DNA of 64,000 nt from NCBI GenBank assembly GCA_046329515.1, contig JAXLUM010000002.1, positions 1,116,001-1,180,000 of the forward strand, given 5' to 3'. Below the pieces are notes generated by a model that saw only the letters and a program-made list of their open reading frames with translations, was not told the origin of the DNA and searched no databases. Position numbers and translations under genes: made by a program. This DNA is from Bog-950 sp046329515. Its GTDB lineage: Bacteria > Bacteroidota > Bacteroidia > Chitinophagales > LD1. Of this stretch, positions 25,302 through 33,990 are shown piece after piece (position 1 is the stretch's first letter; each line of letters opens with the position of its first letter).

Positions 25302-28300
25302 ATGAAACAGTTTCTACTTGTTCTTATTGTTATTGTATTGGCCATACATACTAAAGCCCAAAACCAAAACGTAGGTATTGGTACAACAAACCCTGATGCC
25401 AGCGCCTTACTGGACCTGGTTTCTAACAACAAAGGTTTATTGGTGCCGCGCTTAACCACGGTTGATCGTTTGGCAATAGTTAACCCCGCTAATGGCCTTT
25501 TAGTATACGATATTTCTTTAAACTGTTTTTATTATAATGATGCCGGTGCCTGGAAATCTTTATGCAGCAATTCGGGCACGCAGGGGGCCACAGGCGCAAC
25601 GGGCCCTGCCGGGCCTTCAGGTTTGCCGGGCTCAACGGGGGCTACTGGCGCACAGGGTTCTCCGGGTAACGATGGTGTTGGAATTGCAAGTATTACCGAT
25701 AATGGAAATGGAACAATCACATTCAACTTAACTGATGGCACCTCTTATACTGTAAACGCAATTGGTCCAACAGGCCCAACTGGTCTACAGGGACCTCAAG
25801 GTTTGCAAGGCCCAACCGGCGCACAAGGTGTAGCCGGAACAAACGGCGTTGATGGTGCAACGGGCCCTCAAGGCCCGGCAGGTACAAACGGTATTGATGG
25901 AGTAACGGGTCCTCCGGGCCCGGCAGGTGCAGATGGCGCAACAGGCGCACAAGGCTTACAAGGTTCTACTGGCCCCACAGGCGCAACAGGTGCTGCCGGT
26001 TCGGGTGGGGGTGCAACAGGTCCAACAGGCGATACCGGTCCGCAAGGCCCGGCTGGTACAAATGGTATTGATGGAGTAACGGGTCCTCAGGGCCCTGCAG
26101 GTGCAGATGGCGCAACAGGCGCACAAGGCTTACAAGGTCCTACGGGCCCCACAGGCGCAACTGGCGCTGCGGGTTCGGGTGGAGGGGCAACAGGTCCCAC
26201 AGGTGATACAGGCCCACAAGGCCCGGCTGGTGCAAATGGTATTGATGGAGTTACGGGTCCTCAGGGTCCTGCAGGTGCAGATGGCGCAACAGGCGCACAA
26301 GGCTTACAAGGTCCTACGGGGCCCACAGGTCCAACCGGTGCTGCAGGTGCAGGCGGAGGGGCAACAGGTCCCACAGGTGATACAGGCCCACAAGGCCCCG
26401 CTGGTACAAATGGTATTGATGGAGTAACAGGTCCTCAGGGTCCTGCAGGCGCAGATGGCGCAACAGGCGCACAAGGCTTACAAGGTCCTACGGGCCCCAC
26501 AGGTCCAACCGGTGCTGCAGGTGCAGGCGGCGGCGCAACGGGCCCAACTGGTGATACGGGTGCCCAAGGCCCGGCCGGTGCCAATGGTATTGATGGCGCT
26601 ACAGGCCCTCAGGGTCCTGCTGGTTTGCAAGGTATCACAGGTGCACAAGGTCCGCAAGGGATTCAAGGTGTAACTGGCGTTGATGGCGCAACAGGGCCAC
26701 AAGGAAATCAAGGTATAACAGGACCAACGGGTCCAACTGGCGCAACAGGTGCTGGCGGTGGCGCAACCGGCCCTACAGGTGCAACCGGGCAAAACGGAGT
26801 TGATGGCGCTACCGGCCCACAAGGTCCGGCAGGCGCTACCGGAACGAATGGAGTTGATGGTGCAACTGGTCCACAGGGTCCTCAAGGAGCAACCGGCGCT
26901 CAAGGTCCGGCAGGCGCTAACGGAACAAATGGTGTTGATGGTGCAACAGGTCCACAAGGGATTCAAGGTCCAACTGGCGCACAAGGTCCCGCAGGTACTA
27001 ATGGTTTAGATGGGGCCACTGGGCCGCAGGGTCCACAAGGATTACAGGGCCCAACAGGCCCTACTGGCGCAGAAGGTACAAATGGCGTTGATGGCGTAAC
27101 AGGCCCACAAGGCCCTCAAGGAATACAAGGCGCAACAGGTGCTCAAGGTCCGGCTGGTGCTAACGGAACAAATGGCGTTGATGGCGCAACAGGGCCACAA
27201 GGTCCAACTGGTGCCAATGGAACAAATGGTATTGATGGCGCTACCGGTCCTCAAGGACCTACTGGTGCAGCAGGTACAAATGGCGTTGACGGAGTAACCG
27301 GTCCGCAAGGCCCCCAAGGAATACAAGGTCCAACGGGTGCTAACGGAACAGATGGTGTTGATGGCGCAACTGGCCCACAGGGCCCTCAAGGAGCAACCGG
27401 CGCTCAAGGTCCCGCAGGCACTAACGGTACAAATGGCGTTGATGGCGCGACAGGTCCGCAGGGTCCCCAAGGTGTACAGGGCCCAACAGGCCCTACTGGC
27501 GCAGCAGGTACAAATGGCGTTGATGGCGTAACAGGACCACAAGGCCCTCAAGGAATACAAGGTGCAACAGGTGCTCAAGGTCCGGCTGGTGCTAACGGAA
27601 CAAATGGTATTGATGGTGCTACCGGTCCTCAAGGACCTACTGGTGCAGCAGGTACAAATGGCGTTGACGGAGTAACCGGTCCGCAAGGTCCCCAAGGAAT
27701 ACAAGGTCCAACGGGTGCTAACGGTACAAATGGCGTTGATGGCGCAACAGGCCCACAGGGTCCTCAAGGCATTCAAGGCCCCGCAGGTGCTAATGGTTTA
27801 GATGGAGCCACCGGCCCACAAGGCCCTCAAGGAATACAAGGTGCCACTGGTGCTAACGGAACAAATGGTGTTGATGGTGCAACTGGTCCGCAGGGCCCAC
27901 AAGGAGCAACAGGTGCTAATGGTACCAACGGAGTAGACGGTGCTACCGGTCCACAAGGCCCTCAAGGAATACAAGGCCTAACTGGCCCACAAGGCTCCGC
28001 AGGTACTAATGGTTTAGATGGAGCCACTGGTCCACAAGGCCCTCAAGGAGCAACCGGCGCTCAAGGTCCAGCAGGCACAAACGGAACGAATGGAGTTGAT
28101 GGTGCCACTGGCCCACAGGGACCACAAGGATTACAAGGCCCAACCGGCCCTATTGGTCTAGCAGGCACTAATGGAGTAGATGGAGCCACCGGTCCGCAAG
28201 GTCCTCAAGGAGTACAAGGCCCAACAGGAGCCCAAGGCCCGGCGGGTAGTAATGGTACAAATGGCGTTGATGGTGCAACTGGCCCTCAGGGTCCCCAAGG

Positions 28301-30269
28301 TATACAGGGCCCTCAAGGTGTTGCGGGTATAAATGGTGCAACAGGCCCACAAGGTCCCGCAGGTGCTAATGGTACCAACGGAGTTGATGGTGCAACTGGT
28401 CCGCAGGGTCCCCAGGGTATACAAGGCCCTCAAGGAATACAAGGCGCAACCGGAGCTCAAGGTCCTCAAGGAATACAAGGCCCACAAGGAGCACAAGGTC
28501 CCGCAGGCACTAACGGAACAAATGGCGTTGATGGCGCGACAGGTCCGCAAGGTGTACAGGGCCCTCAAGGTCCAACTGGTGCACAAGGCCCCGCAGGCAC
28601 TAACGGAACAAATGGAGTTGATGGTGTAACTGGTCCGCAAGGCCCTCAAGGAATACAAGGCCCAACCGGCCCTACTGGTGTAGCAGGCACAAATGGAGTT
28701 GACGGCGCAACTGGCCCACAAGGTCCTCAGGGAATACAAGGCCCTCAAGGAATACAAGGCCCAACCGGCCCTACTGGTGTAGCAGGCACAAATGGAGTTG
28801 ACGGCGCAACTGGCCCACAAGGTCCTCAGGGAATACAAGGCCCACAAGGAGCACAAGGTCCCGCAGGTACTAACGGAACCAATGGAGTAGATGGTGCAAC
28901 TGGTCCGCAAGGTCCCCAGGGTATACAAGGTCCTCAAGGCGTTCAGGGTCCTGCAGGTGTAAACGGCACCAATGGTGCACAAGGCGCAACAGGTCCACAA
29001 GGCCCTGCCGGCCCGGGCACTATTTGCGCTTCGGCAGTAGCTAATTACGTTACAAAATTTACTAATTCATCAACCATGTGCAACAGCATTATGTACGATA
29101 ATGGTTCTGGAGTTGGCGTAGGCAATACCAACCCCGGTTACATATTTGACGTAAGTGGCCGCTCGCGTATGCGCAGTGGTGGCGGCAGCGCCGGTATTTG
29201 GTATATGAACACTACGAATACTGCCGACCGTGCCTTTATTGGCATGGTAGACGATAACTATGCCGGTATTTGGGGCGCAGGCATTGGCTGGGGCTTTGTT
29301 TACAATGTAAACAATGGCTTTGTGGGCATAGGCGCAGGCGCACCTGCATACCGCCTACATGTAGTAAACGATGCGGATAATAACCCGGTAATTTTTGGCC
29401 AGAACACAAACACCACCGGCGGTACAACTTCTTTTGGTGTTCGTGGTGAAGTGAATTCAAGCGGCGCAGGCTCTGCAGGCGTTTTTGGTTATTCCAATAA
29501 CGGAGGCTCAAACGAAACAGGAGTGCTGGGCGACTATGTATTGTGGGGCTCGGCTGTATTTGGTCGTGCCTGGTTAGGGGCTAACTCTACACCTGTTAAC
29601 CTGGACTATGGTGTCTTTGGTACCGTAAGTTATTTCAGCGGTCATGGCGGGTACTTCGAAAACCTTAGCACCGGTGGCGGTTATGGCGTGCATGGTTATT
29701 CGCCCGCAGGCAGTGGTTGGGCGGTGTACTCTCAGGGTAACTTTACAGCAACAGGCGCCAAAGCGGCAAGTGTTCCTACGGCCAAAGGCAATCAATTATT
29801 GTACTGCATGGAAAGCCCCGAAATGTGGTTTGAGGATATTGGCCAAGCCAAACTGGTTAACGGAAAAGCCACAGTGCAATTGGATGAATTGTTTCTACAA
29901 ACTGTGGTAATTGATTCGGCCCACCCCATGGTAGTTTTCGTACAGGAGAACTGCGAAACCAAAGGACTTTATACCGTATCGGGCACAACCAATTTTGAAG
30001 TGGTAGAAAAACAAGGCGGCCAAAGCAATTGCACCTTTAACTACCGCGTAATGGGTAAGCGCGCTTATTACCAGGATTACCGTTTTGGCTACGATCCTAT
30101 TTATGGCGCGGGCGATACACGTGAAAAATATACCTACCAGGGCGTTCGCCCTATTGAGCCGGCACAATTTGAGCAACAACGCGCACCTATAATTGAAAAA
30201 GAAAAGGCAGAGAAGGAAAGAGTGCGTAAGGAAAGCGAAGAGAAGAATAAGGCGAAAGCGCCACGGTAA
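25302..30269 (+). CDS. Giant collagen-like Gly-X-Y repeat protein, second copy
   Basis: 1655 residues in one frame. Signal peptide (KQFLLVLIVIVLAIHTKAQ), then the same head as its neighbour (NVGIGTTNPDASALLDL, LLVPRLTTVDRLAIVNPANG, CFYYNDAGAWKSLC). The collagen-like region runs from about 95 to about 1235 and differs in composition: units built on GPAGTNGIDGATGPQGP and GPTGPTGAAG, with Asn-Gly and Ile/Val-Asp-Gly. A globular C-terminal region of about 420 residues shares the end block with the first copy (KGNQLLYCMESPEMWFEDIG, TVVIDSAHPMVVFVQ, YYQDYRFGYDP) and ends in a Lys/Glu-rich tail. No T9SS sorting domain is visible. Probably forms long surface or extracellular trimeric fibres; this is inference from the fold class. 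Confidence 0.88.
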   Translation: MKQFLLVLIVIVLAIHTKAQNQNVGIGTTNPDASALLDLVSNNKGLLVPRLTTVDRLAIVNPANGLLVYDISLNCFYYNDAGAWKSLCSNSGTQGATGATGPAGPSGLPGSTGATGAQGSPGNDGVGIASITDNGNGTITFNLTDGTSYTVNAIGPTGPTGLQGPQGLQGPTGAQGVAGTNGVDGATGPQGPAGTNGIDGVTGPPGPAGADGATGAQGLQGSTGPTGATGAAGSGGGATGPTGDTGPQGPAGTNGIDGVTGPQGPAGADGATGAQGLQGPTGPTGATGAAGSGGGATGPTGDTGPQGPAGANGIDGVTGPQGPAGADGATGAQGLQGPTGPTGPTGAAGAGGGATGPTGDTGPQGPAGTNGIDGVTGPQGPAGADGATGAQGLQGPTGPTGPTGAAGAGGGATGPTGDTGAQGPAGANGIDGATGPQGPAGLQGITGAQGPQGIQGVTGVDGATGPQGNQGITGPTGPTGATGAGGGATGPTGATGQNGVDGATGPQGPAGATGTNGVDGATGPQGPQGATGAQGPAGANGTNGVDGATGPQGIQGPTGAQGPAGTNGLDGATGPQGPQGLQGPTGPTGAEGTNGVDGVTGPQGPQGIQGATGAQGPAGANGTNGVDGATGPQGPTGANGTNGIDGATGPQGPTGAAGTNGVDGVTGPQGPQGIQGPTGANGTDGVDGATGPQGPQGATGAQGPAGTNGTNGVDGATGPQGPQGVQGPTGPTGAAGTNGVDGVTGPQGPQGIQGATGAQGPAGANGTNGIDGATGPQGPTGAAGTNGVDGVTGPQGPQGIQGPTGANGTNGVDGATGPQGPQGIQGPAGANGLDGATGPQGPQGIQGATGANGTNGVDGATGPQGPQGATGANGTNGVDGATGPQGPQGIQGLTGPQGSAGTNGLDGATGPQGPQGATGAQGPAGTNGTNGVDGATGPQGPQGLQGPTGPIGLAGTNGVDGATGPQGPQGVQGPTGAQGPAGSNGTNGVDGATGPQGPQGIQGPQGVAGINGATGPQGPAGANGTNGVDGATGPQGPQGIQGPQGIQGATGAQGPQGIQGPQGAQGPAGTNGTNGVDGATGPQGVQGPQGPTGAQGPAGTNGTNGVDGVTGPQGPQGIQGPTGPTGVAGTNGVDGATGPQGPQGIQGPQGIQGPTGPTGVAGTNGVDGATGPQGPQGIQGPQGAQGPAGTNGTNGVDGATGPQGPQGIQGPQGVQGPAGVNGTNGAQGATGPQGPAGPGTICASAVANYVTKFTNSSTMCNSIMYDNGSGVGVGNTNPGYIFDVSGRSRMRSGGGSAGIWYMNTTNTADRAFIGMVDDNYAGIWGAGIGWGFVYNVNNGFVGIGAGAPAYRLHVVNDADNNPVIFGQNTNTTGGTTSFGVRGEVNSSGAGSAGVFGYSNNGGSNETGVLGDYVLWGSAVFGRAWLGANSTPVNLDYGVFGTVSYFSGHGGYFENLSTGGGYGVHGYSPAGSGWAVYSQGNFTATGAKAASVPTAKGNQLLYCMESPEMWFEDIGQAKLVNGKATVQLDELFLQTVVIDSAHPMVVFVQENCETKGLYTVSGTTNFEVVEKQGGQSNCTFNYRVMGKRAYYQDYRFGYDPIYGAGDTREKYTYQGVRPIEPAQFEQQRAPIIEKEKAEKERVRKESEEKNKAKAPR

Positions 30270-30292
30270 TAAACTTTGCTAAAGTTTCAGGG

Positions 30293-30321
30293 AACCTCTT
30301 TCTGCGGAAAGAGGTTTTTTT
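30293..30321 (+). terminator. Intrinsic terminator after second collagen-like gene
   Basis: Stem AACCTCTTTC (30293-30302), loop TGCG, GAAAGAGGTT (30307-30316), with a T run to 30321. It ends at the stop codon of the convergent PAP2-like gene. Confidence 0.85.
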
Positions 30322-31021
30322 ATTTGAAGTATTCGCTTTCTGCTACAACTGCCGCAGGGCTTTCGGTTTGCAGCCCGTATTTGCTTTGGGCATGCGCGTA
30401 TTGCACCATCCAATAAGCGGTTAGCGCAAACAAAGGGGCAAATAACACATCGGTGCTATAGTGCACATGCTGCCACATTATAAGCAGGCCAACGGTTAGG
30501 GTAGTAAAGGATAAAAGCACCTTTAAAAATTTCTTATCTACAATAAGCCACAACAACACACAGGCCGAAACGTGGCCTGAGAAAAAGAGGTCCTTGGTTA
30601 CGTAAACCGAACTGGTATGAAAAACAAAAGTAGCCACGGGGTCATTCAAAAGAATCATATCGCGGGGTGGCTCCAGCGGAACCAGGTAAATAGTAAAGGT
30701 GCGGGCTAAAAATACAATAGCAAACATTTGCAGCCCTTTGGTTAAACGGTGCGGGTTAGGCAGCACGAAAAGAAAAACAATAAGCAGCGATGTGTATTGA
30801 ATGAAAAAAATGTAAGGCGAAAAGTCGTGGGGCGGCAGCAGGTTTAAAATAAGGTCGTTAAGCTGAATGCCCGGCCGCGTTTGCCATATGCGCAGGTAAT
30901 AAAAGTTGCTGAGCATTACGCCAACAAACACCAGGAAGGTAAGTACAAACTGATTACGGAATGCCGGATTGCTCCAGGCACTTTTCCATGATGAGCCGAA
31001 ATTTTTGAAATCGCTGAACAT
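30320..31021 (-). CDS. PAP2/sphingomyelin-synthase-like membrane phosphatase
   Basis: 233 residues with about six hydrophobic segments. The C-terminal half carries DLFFSGHVSACVLLWLIV followed by QHVHYSTDVL, matching the SGH and HYxxD active-site motifs of the PAP2_C (sphingomyelin synthase-like) branch of the PAP2 superfamily, in which two His and one Asp act in phosphate transfer. The product is an integral inner-membrane lipid phosphatase or phosphotransferase; substrate not known. It lies 64 bases downstream of a CPBP protease gene on the same strand. Confidence 0.75.
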   Translation of the reverse strand: MFSDFKNFGSSWKSAWSNPAFRNQFVLTFLVFVGVMLSNFYYLRIWQTRPGIQLNDLILNLLPPHDFSPYIFFIQYTSLLIVFLFVLPNPHRLTKGLQMFAIVFLARTFTIYLVPLEPPRDMILLNDPVATFVFHTSSVYVTKDLFFSGHVSACVLLWLIVDKKFLKVLLSFTTLTVGLLIMWQHVHYSTDVLFAPLFALTAYWMVQYAHAQSKYGLQTESPAAVVAESEYFK

Positions 31022-31085
31022 GCCGATAAATCTTAGGTTACAAATTTATCAATATAAAGCCTGAATGAAAAATACAAAGAAAACC

Positions 31086-31664
31086 TCAGTGCACCGAAAT
31101 TCTTTTTTGGTAAGCATATTTTAACACGCAAAAAATAGAGATATCATATATAAAATGCGCTATTACTGATGAGGTTAGGCCAAAAAACTTAAACAGGTAG
31201 CCAAAACCCGCACAAATAACAATAAGGAAAAAGCCGTATATGGTTAAGTTAAGGTTGTAAGGGTTTATATAGCCGTGTAGCAGAACGAAAATAATTGCTG
31301 CCGGCCAAATGCCTATAAGAGGTTGTACCCCCGCACGAAAAAGTATCTCTTCGCCAATGCTGGCGCATAACGAGTAAACTAAAATGTTTGCAAAGGAAGG
31401 GTTGATGTCGCCAATAAGGTCCTCAAAAAAAGTGCGAACGCTTTTAAAGTTCCTGCCACGTATTAAAATAAGCCCCAATAAGGCCGCAAGGCTGCCGAAA
31501 AATAGCCCCGTTAACACCTGCAAATAGGGGCGCTTACCGCCCAGCAGCACAGGTTGAACTTCGCGGTTTTGCATAAAGGAAATGAGAACTACCCCTATGG
31601 CGCTCATGCCAAAAAGCGTGAGCCACGATAAATAAAGCAAGCGTCTTTTATCCGGTATTACCAT
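31086..31664 (-). CDS. CPBP family intramembrane metalloprotease
   Basis: 192 residues, several membrane helices. The CPBP (Abi/CAAX protease-like) motifs are visible: GEEILFRAGVQP, the His in FVLLHGY and the His in SSVIAHFIYD. Members cleave within membranes, for example processing prenylated or bacteriocin-type peptides, but most are uncharacterised. Divergent from thiL with only about 38 bases between; likely co-transcribed with the PAP2-like gene downstream. Confidence 0.85.
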   Translation of the reverse strand: MVIPDKRRLLYLSWLTLFGMSAIGVVLISFMQNREVQPVLLGGKRPYLQVLTGLFFGSLAALLGLILIRGRNFKSVRTFFEDLIGDINPSFANILVYSLCASIGEEILFRAGVQPLIGIWPAAIIFVLLHGYINPYNLNLTIYGFFLIVICAGFGYLFKFFGLTSSVIAHFIYDISIFCVLKYAYQKRISVH

Positions 31665-31702
31665 CCGATTTTCACTAATCTTGCCTGCTCAAGATACAAC
31701 TT

Positions 31703-32740
31703 ATGGCTGAATCACAAAAGCATACCCCTTTAAGCACTTTGGGCGAGTTTGGATTAATTGACCACCTTACAAAAGATTTTGAACTGATAAATGAGTCTAC
31801 AATTAAGGGCGTAGGTGATGATGCCGCAGTAATAGATAATGGCAACAAACGCACCGTAATTACTACCGATTTATTGGCCGAAGGCATCCATTTCGATTTA
31901 ATGTATACCCCCCTGCGCCATTTAGGTTATAAAAGTGTGGTGGTAAACCTTAGTGATATTTATGCTATGAACGCCGAGCCGAAGCAGATAACCGTTTCAT
32001 TGGCCGTTTCATCTAAAATTACGGTAGAGGCATTGGATGAACTATATGCCGGCATAAAACTGGCCTGTAAAAATTATAAGGTTGATTTAATAGGTGGAGA
32101 TACCACCTCCAGCACCAGCGGCCTTGTTATTTCTATTACGGCAATTGGTGTAGCTGAAGAAAAGGATTTGGTTTACCGAAATGGTGCAAAAGTGGGCGAC
32201 CTTATTTGCGTAACCGGCGATTTAGGCGCAGCCTATTTGGGCTTGCAACTGTTGGAACGCGAAAAGCGCATTTACCTGGAGCACCCCGGTGTACAACCTG
32301 AATTAGAAAACGCCCAATACTTAATTGAGCGCCAGTTAAAACCTGAAGCCCGCCGCGATGTAATACGCTGGATGAAGGATATGAATTTAAAGCCCACAGC
32401 AATGATTGACTTGAGCGATGGCTTAAGCAGTGATGTGCGCCATATTTGTAAGCAAAGCGGTGTTGGTTGCGATATTAACGAGAGCATGGTGCCTATAAGC
32501 GAAGATGCCTACCACATGGCCTTACAGTTTAATATAGATCCTATAACCTGTGCGTTAAGCGGTGGCGAGGACTACGAATTGCTGTTTACCATACAGCCTG
32601 AAGATGAAACTAAAATAGCCGGCGAAGATGCCTTTAGTATTATTGGGCAAATTACGGCTAAAGAGAATGGAGCCATGCTGGTTACCAAAAGCGGAAACCG
32701 CCATCCGTTAAAAGCCCAGGGCTGGAACCACTTCGATTAA
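31703..32740 (+). CDS. thiL: Thiamine-monophosphate kinase
   Basis: Phosphorylates thiamine phosphate to thiamine pyrophosphate with ATP, the last step of cofactor synthesis. Motifs: GVGDDAAVI near the N-terminus, TTDLLAEGIHFD, VNLSDIYAMNAEP, LIGGDTTSS, GDLGAAYLG, MIDLSDGLSSD and ALSGGEDYELLF, all in the usual order of the PurM/ThiL ATP-binding fold. 345 residues, complete. No TPP riboswitch is seen upstream; the intergenic gap is only 38 bases. Confidence 0.95.
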   Translation: MAESQKHTPLSTLGEFGLIDHLTKDFELINESTIKGVGDDAAVIDNGNKRTVITTDLLAEGIHFDLMYTPLRHLGYKSVVVNLSDIYAMNAEPKQITVSLAVSSKITVEALDELYAGIKLACKNYKVDLIGGDTTSSTSGLVISITAIGVAEEKDLVYRNGAKVGDLICVTGDLGAAYLGLQLLEREKRIYLEHPGVQPELENAQYLIERQLKPEARRDVIRWMKDMNLKPTAMIDLSDGLSSDVRHICKQSGVGCDINESMVPISEDAYHMALQFNIDPITCALSGGEDYELLFTIQPEDETKIAGEDAFSIIGQITAKENGAMLVTKSGNRHPLKAQGWNHFD

Positions 32741-32822
32741 AACATTTGGTGCTAAATGTGTGTTAATGTGCAGGGCGCAGCTTTATGTTTAAGAAGCTAT
32801 GCACTAACTTTCGTTTCCTTTT

Positions 32823-33917
32823 ATGCTCGGCTACCGTTTTTCAAAATACAGCGCACAACAGCAAAGTCCGTTTGATAGGTTGTTTGATATTTTCAAACAA
32901 CTGCTTACGTACACCAGTGGCGATGTTGGCGAAGCTTTAAGCTGGCTTACTGAACTGGATAAGGAATACAAGCTAACGGACCCAAACTATGGCATTGGCG
33001 ATTTTATAAATGACTTACGCCAGCGCGGCTACCTGCGCGAAGAACAACCCGGCTCAGGAGAGTTTGTAATTACCCCTAAAACAGAACAAAGCATACGGCA
33101 GGGGGCGCTGGAAAAAATTTTCGGTAAGCTGAAGAAAGGAAAACAAGGCAACCACAAAACAGGTTTTACCGGTGTGGGCGATGAAATGAGCAGCGACCTC
33201 CGCAACTTTCAGTTTGGTGATAGTTTGGAGCAGATAAGTATGTTGGAGAGTTTCCGTAATGCGCAGATAAACCACGGCATAAGTGAGTTTATGATGAGTG
33301 AGGACGACCTGTTGGTGCATGAACGCGAATACAAAACGCAAACCAGCACAGTGCTCATGATTGATATTTCGCACAGCATGATTTTGTATGGCGAGGACCG
33401 CATTACCCCTGCCAAAAATGTGGCTATGGCGCTGGCTGAATTGATAAAGCGGAAATACCCCAAGGACACGCTGGACATAATTGTATTTGGCGATGATGCC
33501 TGGCAAATTGAAGTGAAGGATTTGCCTTATTTACAAGTTGGGCCTTACCATACCAATACGGTAGCAGGGTTGGAATTGGCCATGGATATTTTGCACCGGC
33601 GCAAAAATGCCAACAAGCAGATTTTTATGATTACCGATGGCAAGCCCAGTTGTATTAAGGAATACGGCCAGTATTATAAAAACAGTTTTGGCCTGGATAG
33701 GAAGATTGTAAACAAGTGCCTGCGCCTTGCAGCAGCATGCAGAAGGTTGAAAATTCCCATCACAACTTTTATGATAGCAACGGACCCTTACCTGCAAAAC
33801 TTTGTTGAAGAGTTTACTGAAGCAAACAACGGCAAGGCGTTTTACACCTCACTGCAAGGCCTGGGCGAATACCTGTTTGAAGATTTTGAAAAAGGAAAGA
33901 AACGCAGAATGAGATAA
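32823..33917 (+). CDS. VWA-domain protein partnered with AAA+ ATPase
   Basis: 364 residues. The N-terminal half is charged and helical (FDIFKQLLTYTSGDVGEAL, FINDLRQRGYLREEQ). The C-terminal half is a von Willebrand A domain with a MIDAS motif DISHSM, a Thr loop near HTNTVAGLELA and MITDGKPS. Such proteins bind a partner in a metal-dependent way and work with MoxR/chelatase-type AAA+ ATPases as remodelling or insertase-like complexes. The partner ATPase lies 73 bases downstream (33991). No signal peptide, so cytoplasmic. Confidence 0.8.
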   Translation: MLGYRFSKYSAQQQSPFDRLFDIFKQLLTYTSGDVGEALSWLTELDKEYKLTDPNYGIGDFINDLRQRGYLREEQPGSGEFVITPKTEQSIRQGALEKIFGKLKKGKQGNHKTGFTGVGDEMSSDLRNFQFGDSLEQISMLESFRNAQINHGISEFMMSEDDLLVHEREYKTQTSTVLMIDISHSMILYGEDRITPAKNVAMALAELIKRKYPKDTLDIIVFGDDAWQIEVKDLPYLQVGPYHTNTVAGLELAMDILHRRKNANKQIFMITDGKPSCIKEYGQYYKNSFGLDRKIVNKCLRLAAACRRLKIPITTFMIATDPYLQNFVEEFTEANNGKAFYTSLQGLGEYLFEDFEKGKKRRMR

Positions 33918-33990
33918 GCGGTTATAAGTACCATGTGATTTAAATATTTCCCTTTGTGACTTAGCGCCTTCGTGGTGAAATAAAAATTAA

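Noticed and set aside
26478..29000. Long minus-strand and alternate-frame open frames opposite the second collagen-like gene.
   Set aside because: Same cause as above; repetitive translation with no sign of selection as protein.
17100..29000. Regular short repeats that might be taken for a CRISPR array.
   Set aside because: The periodicity is 9 and 18-54 bases in frame with Gly-X-Y translation; there are no unique spacers of constant length and no cas genes.
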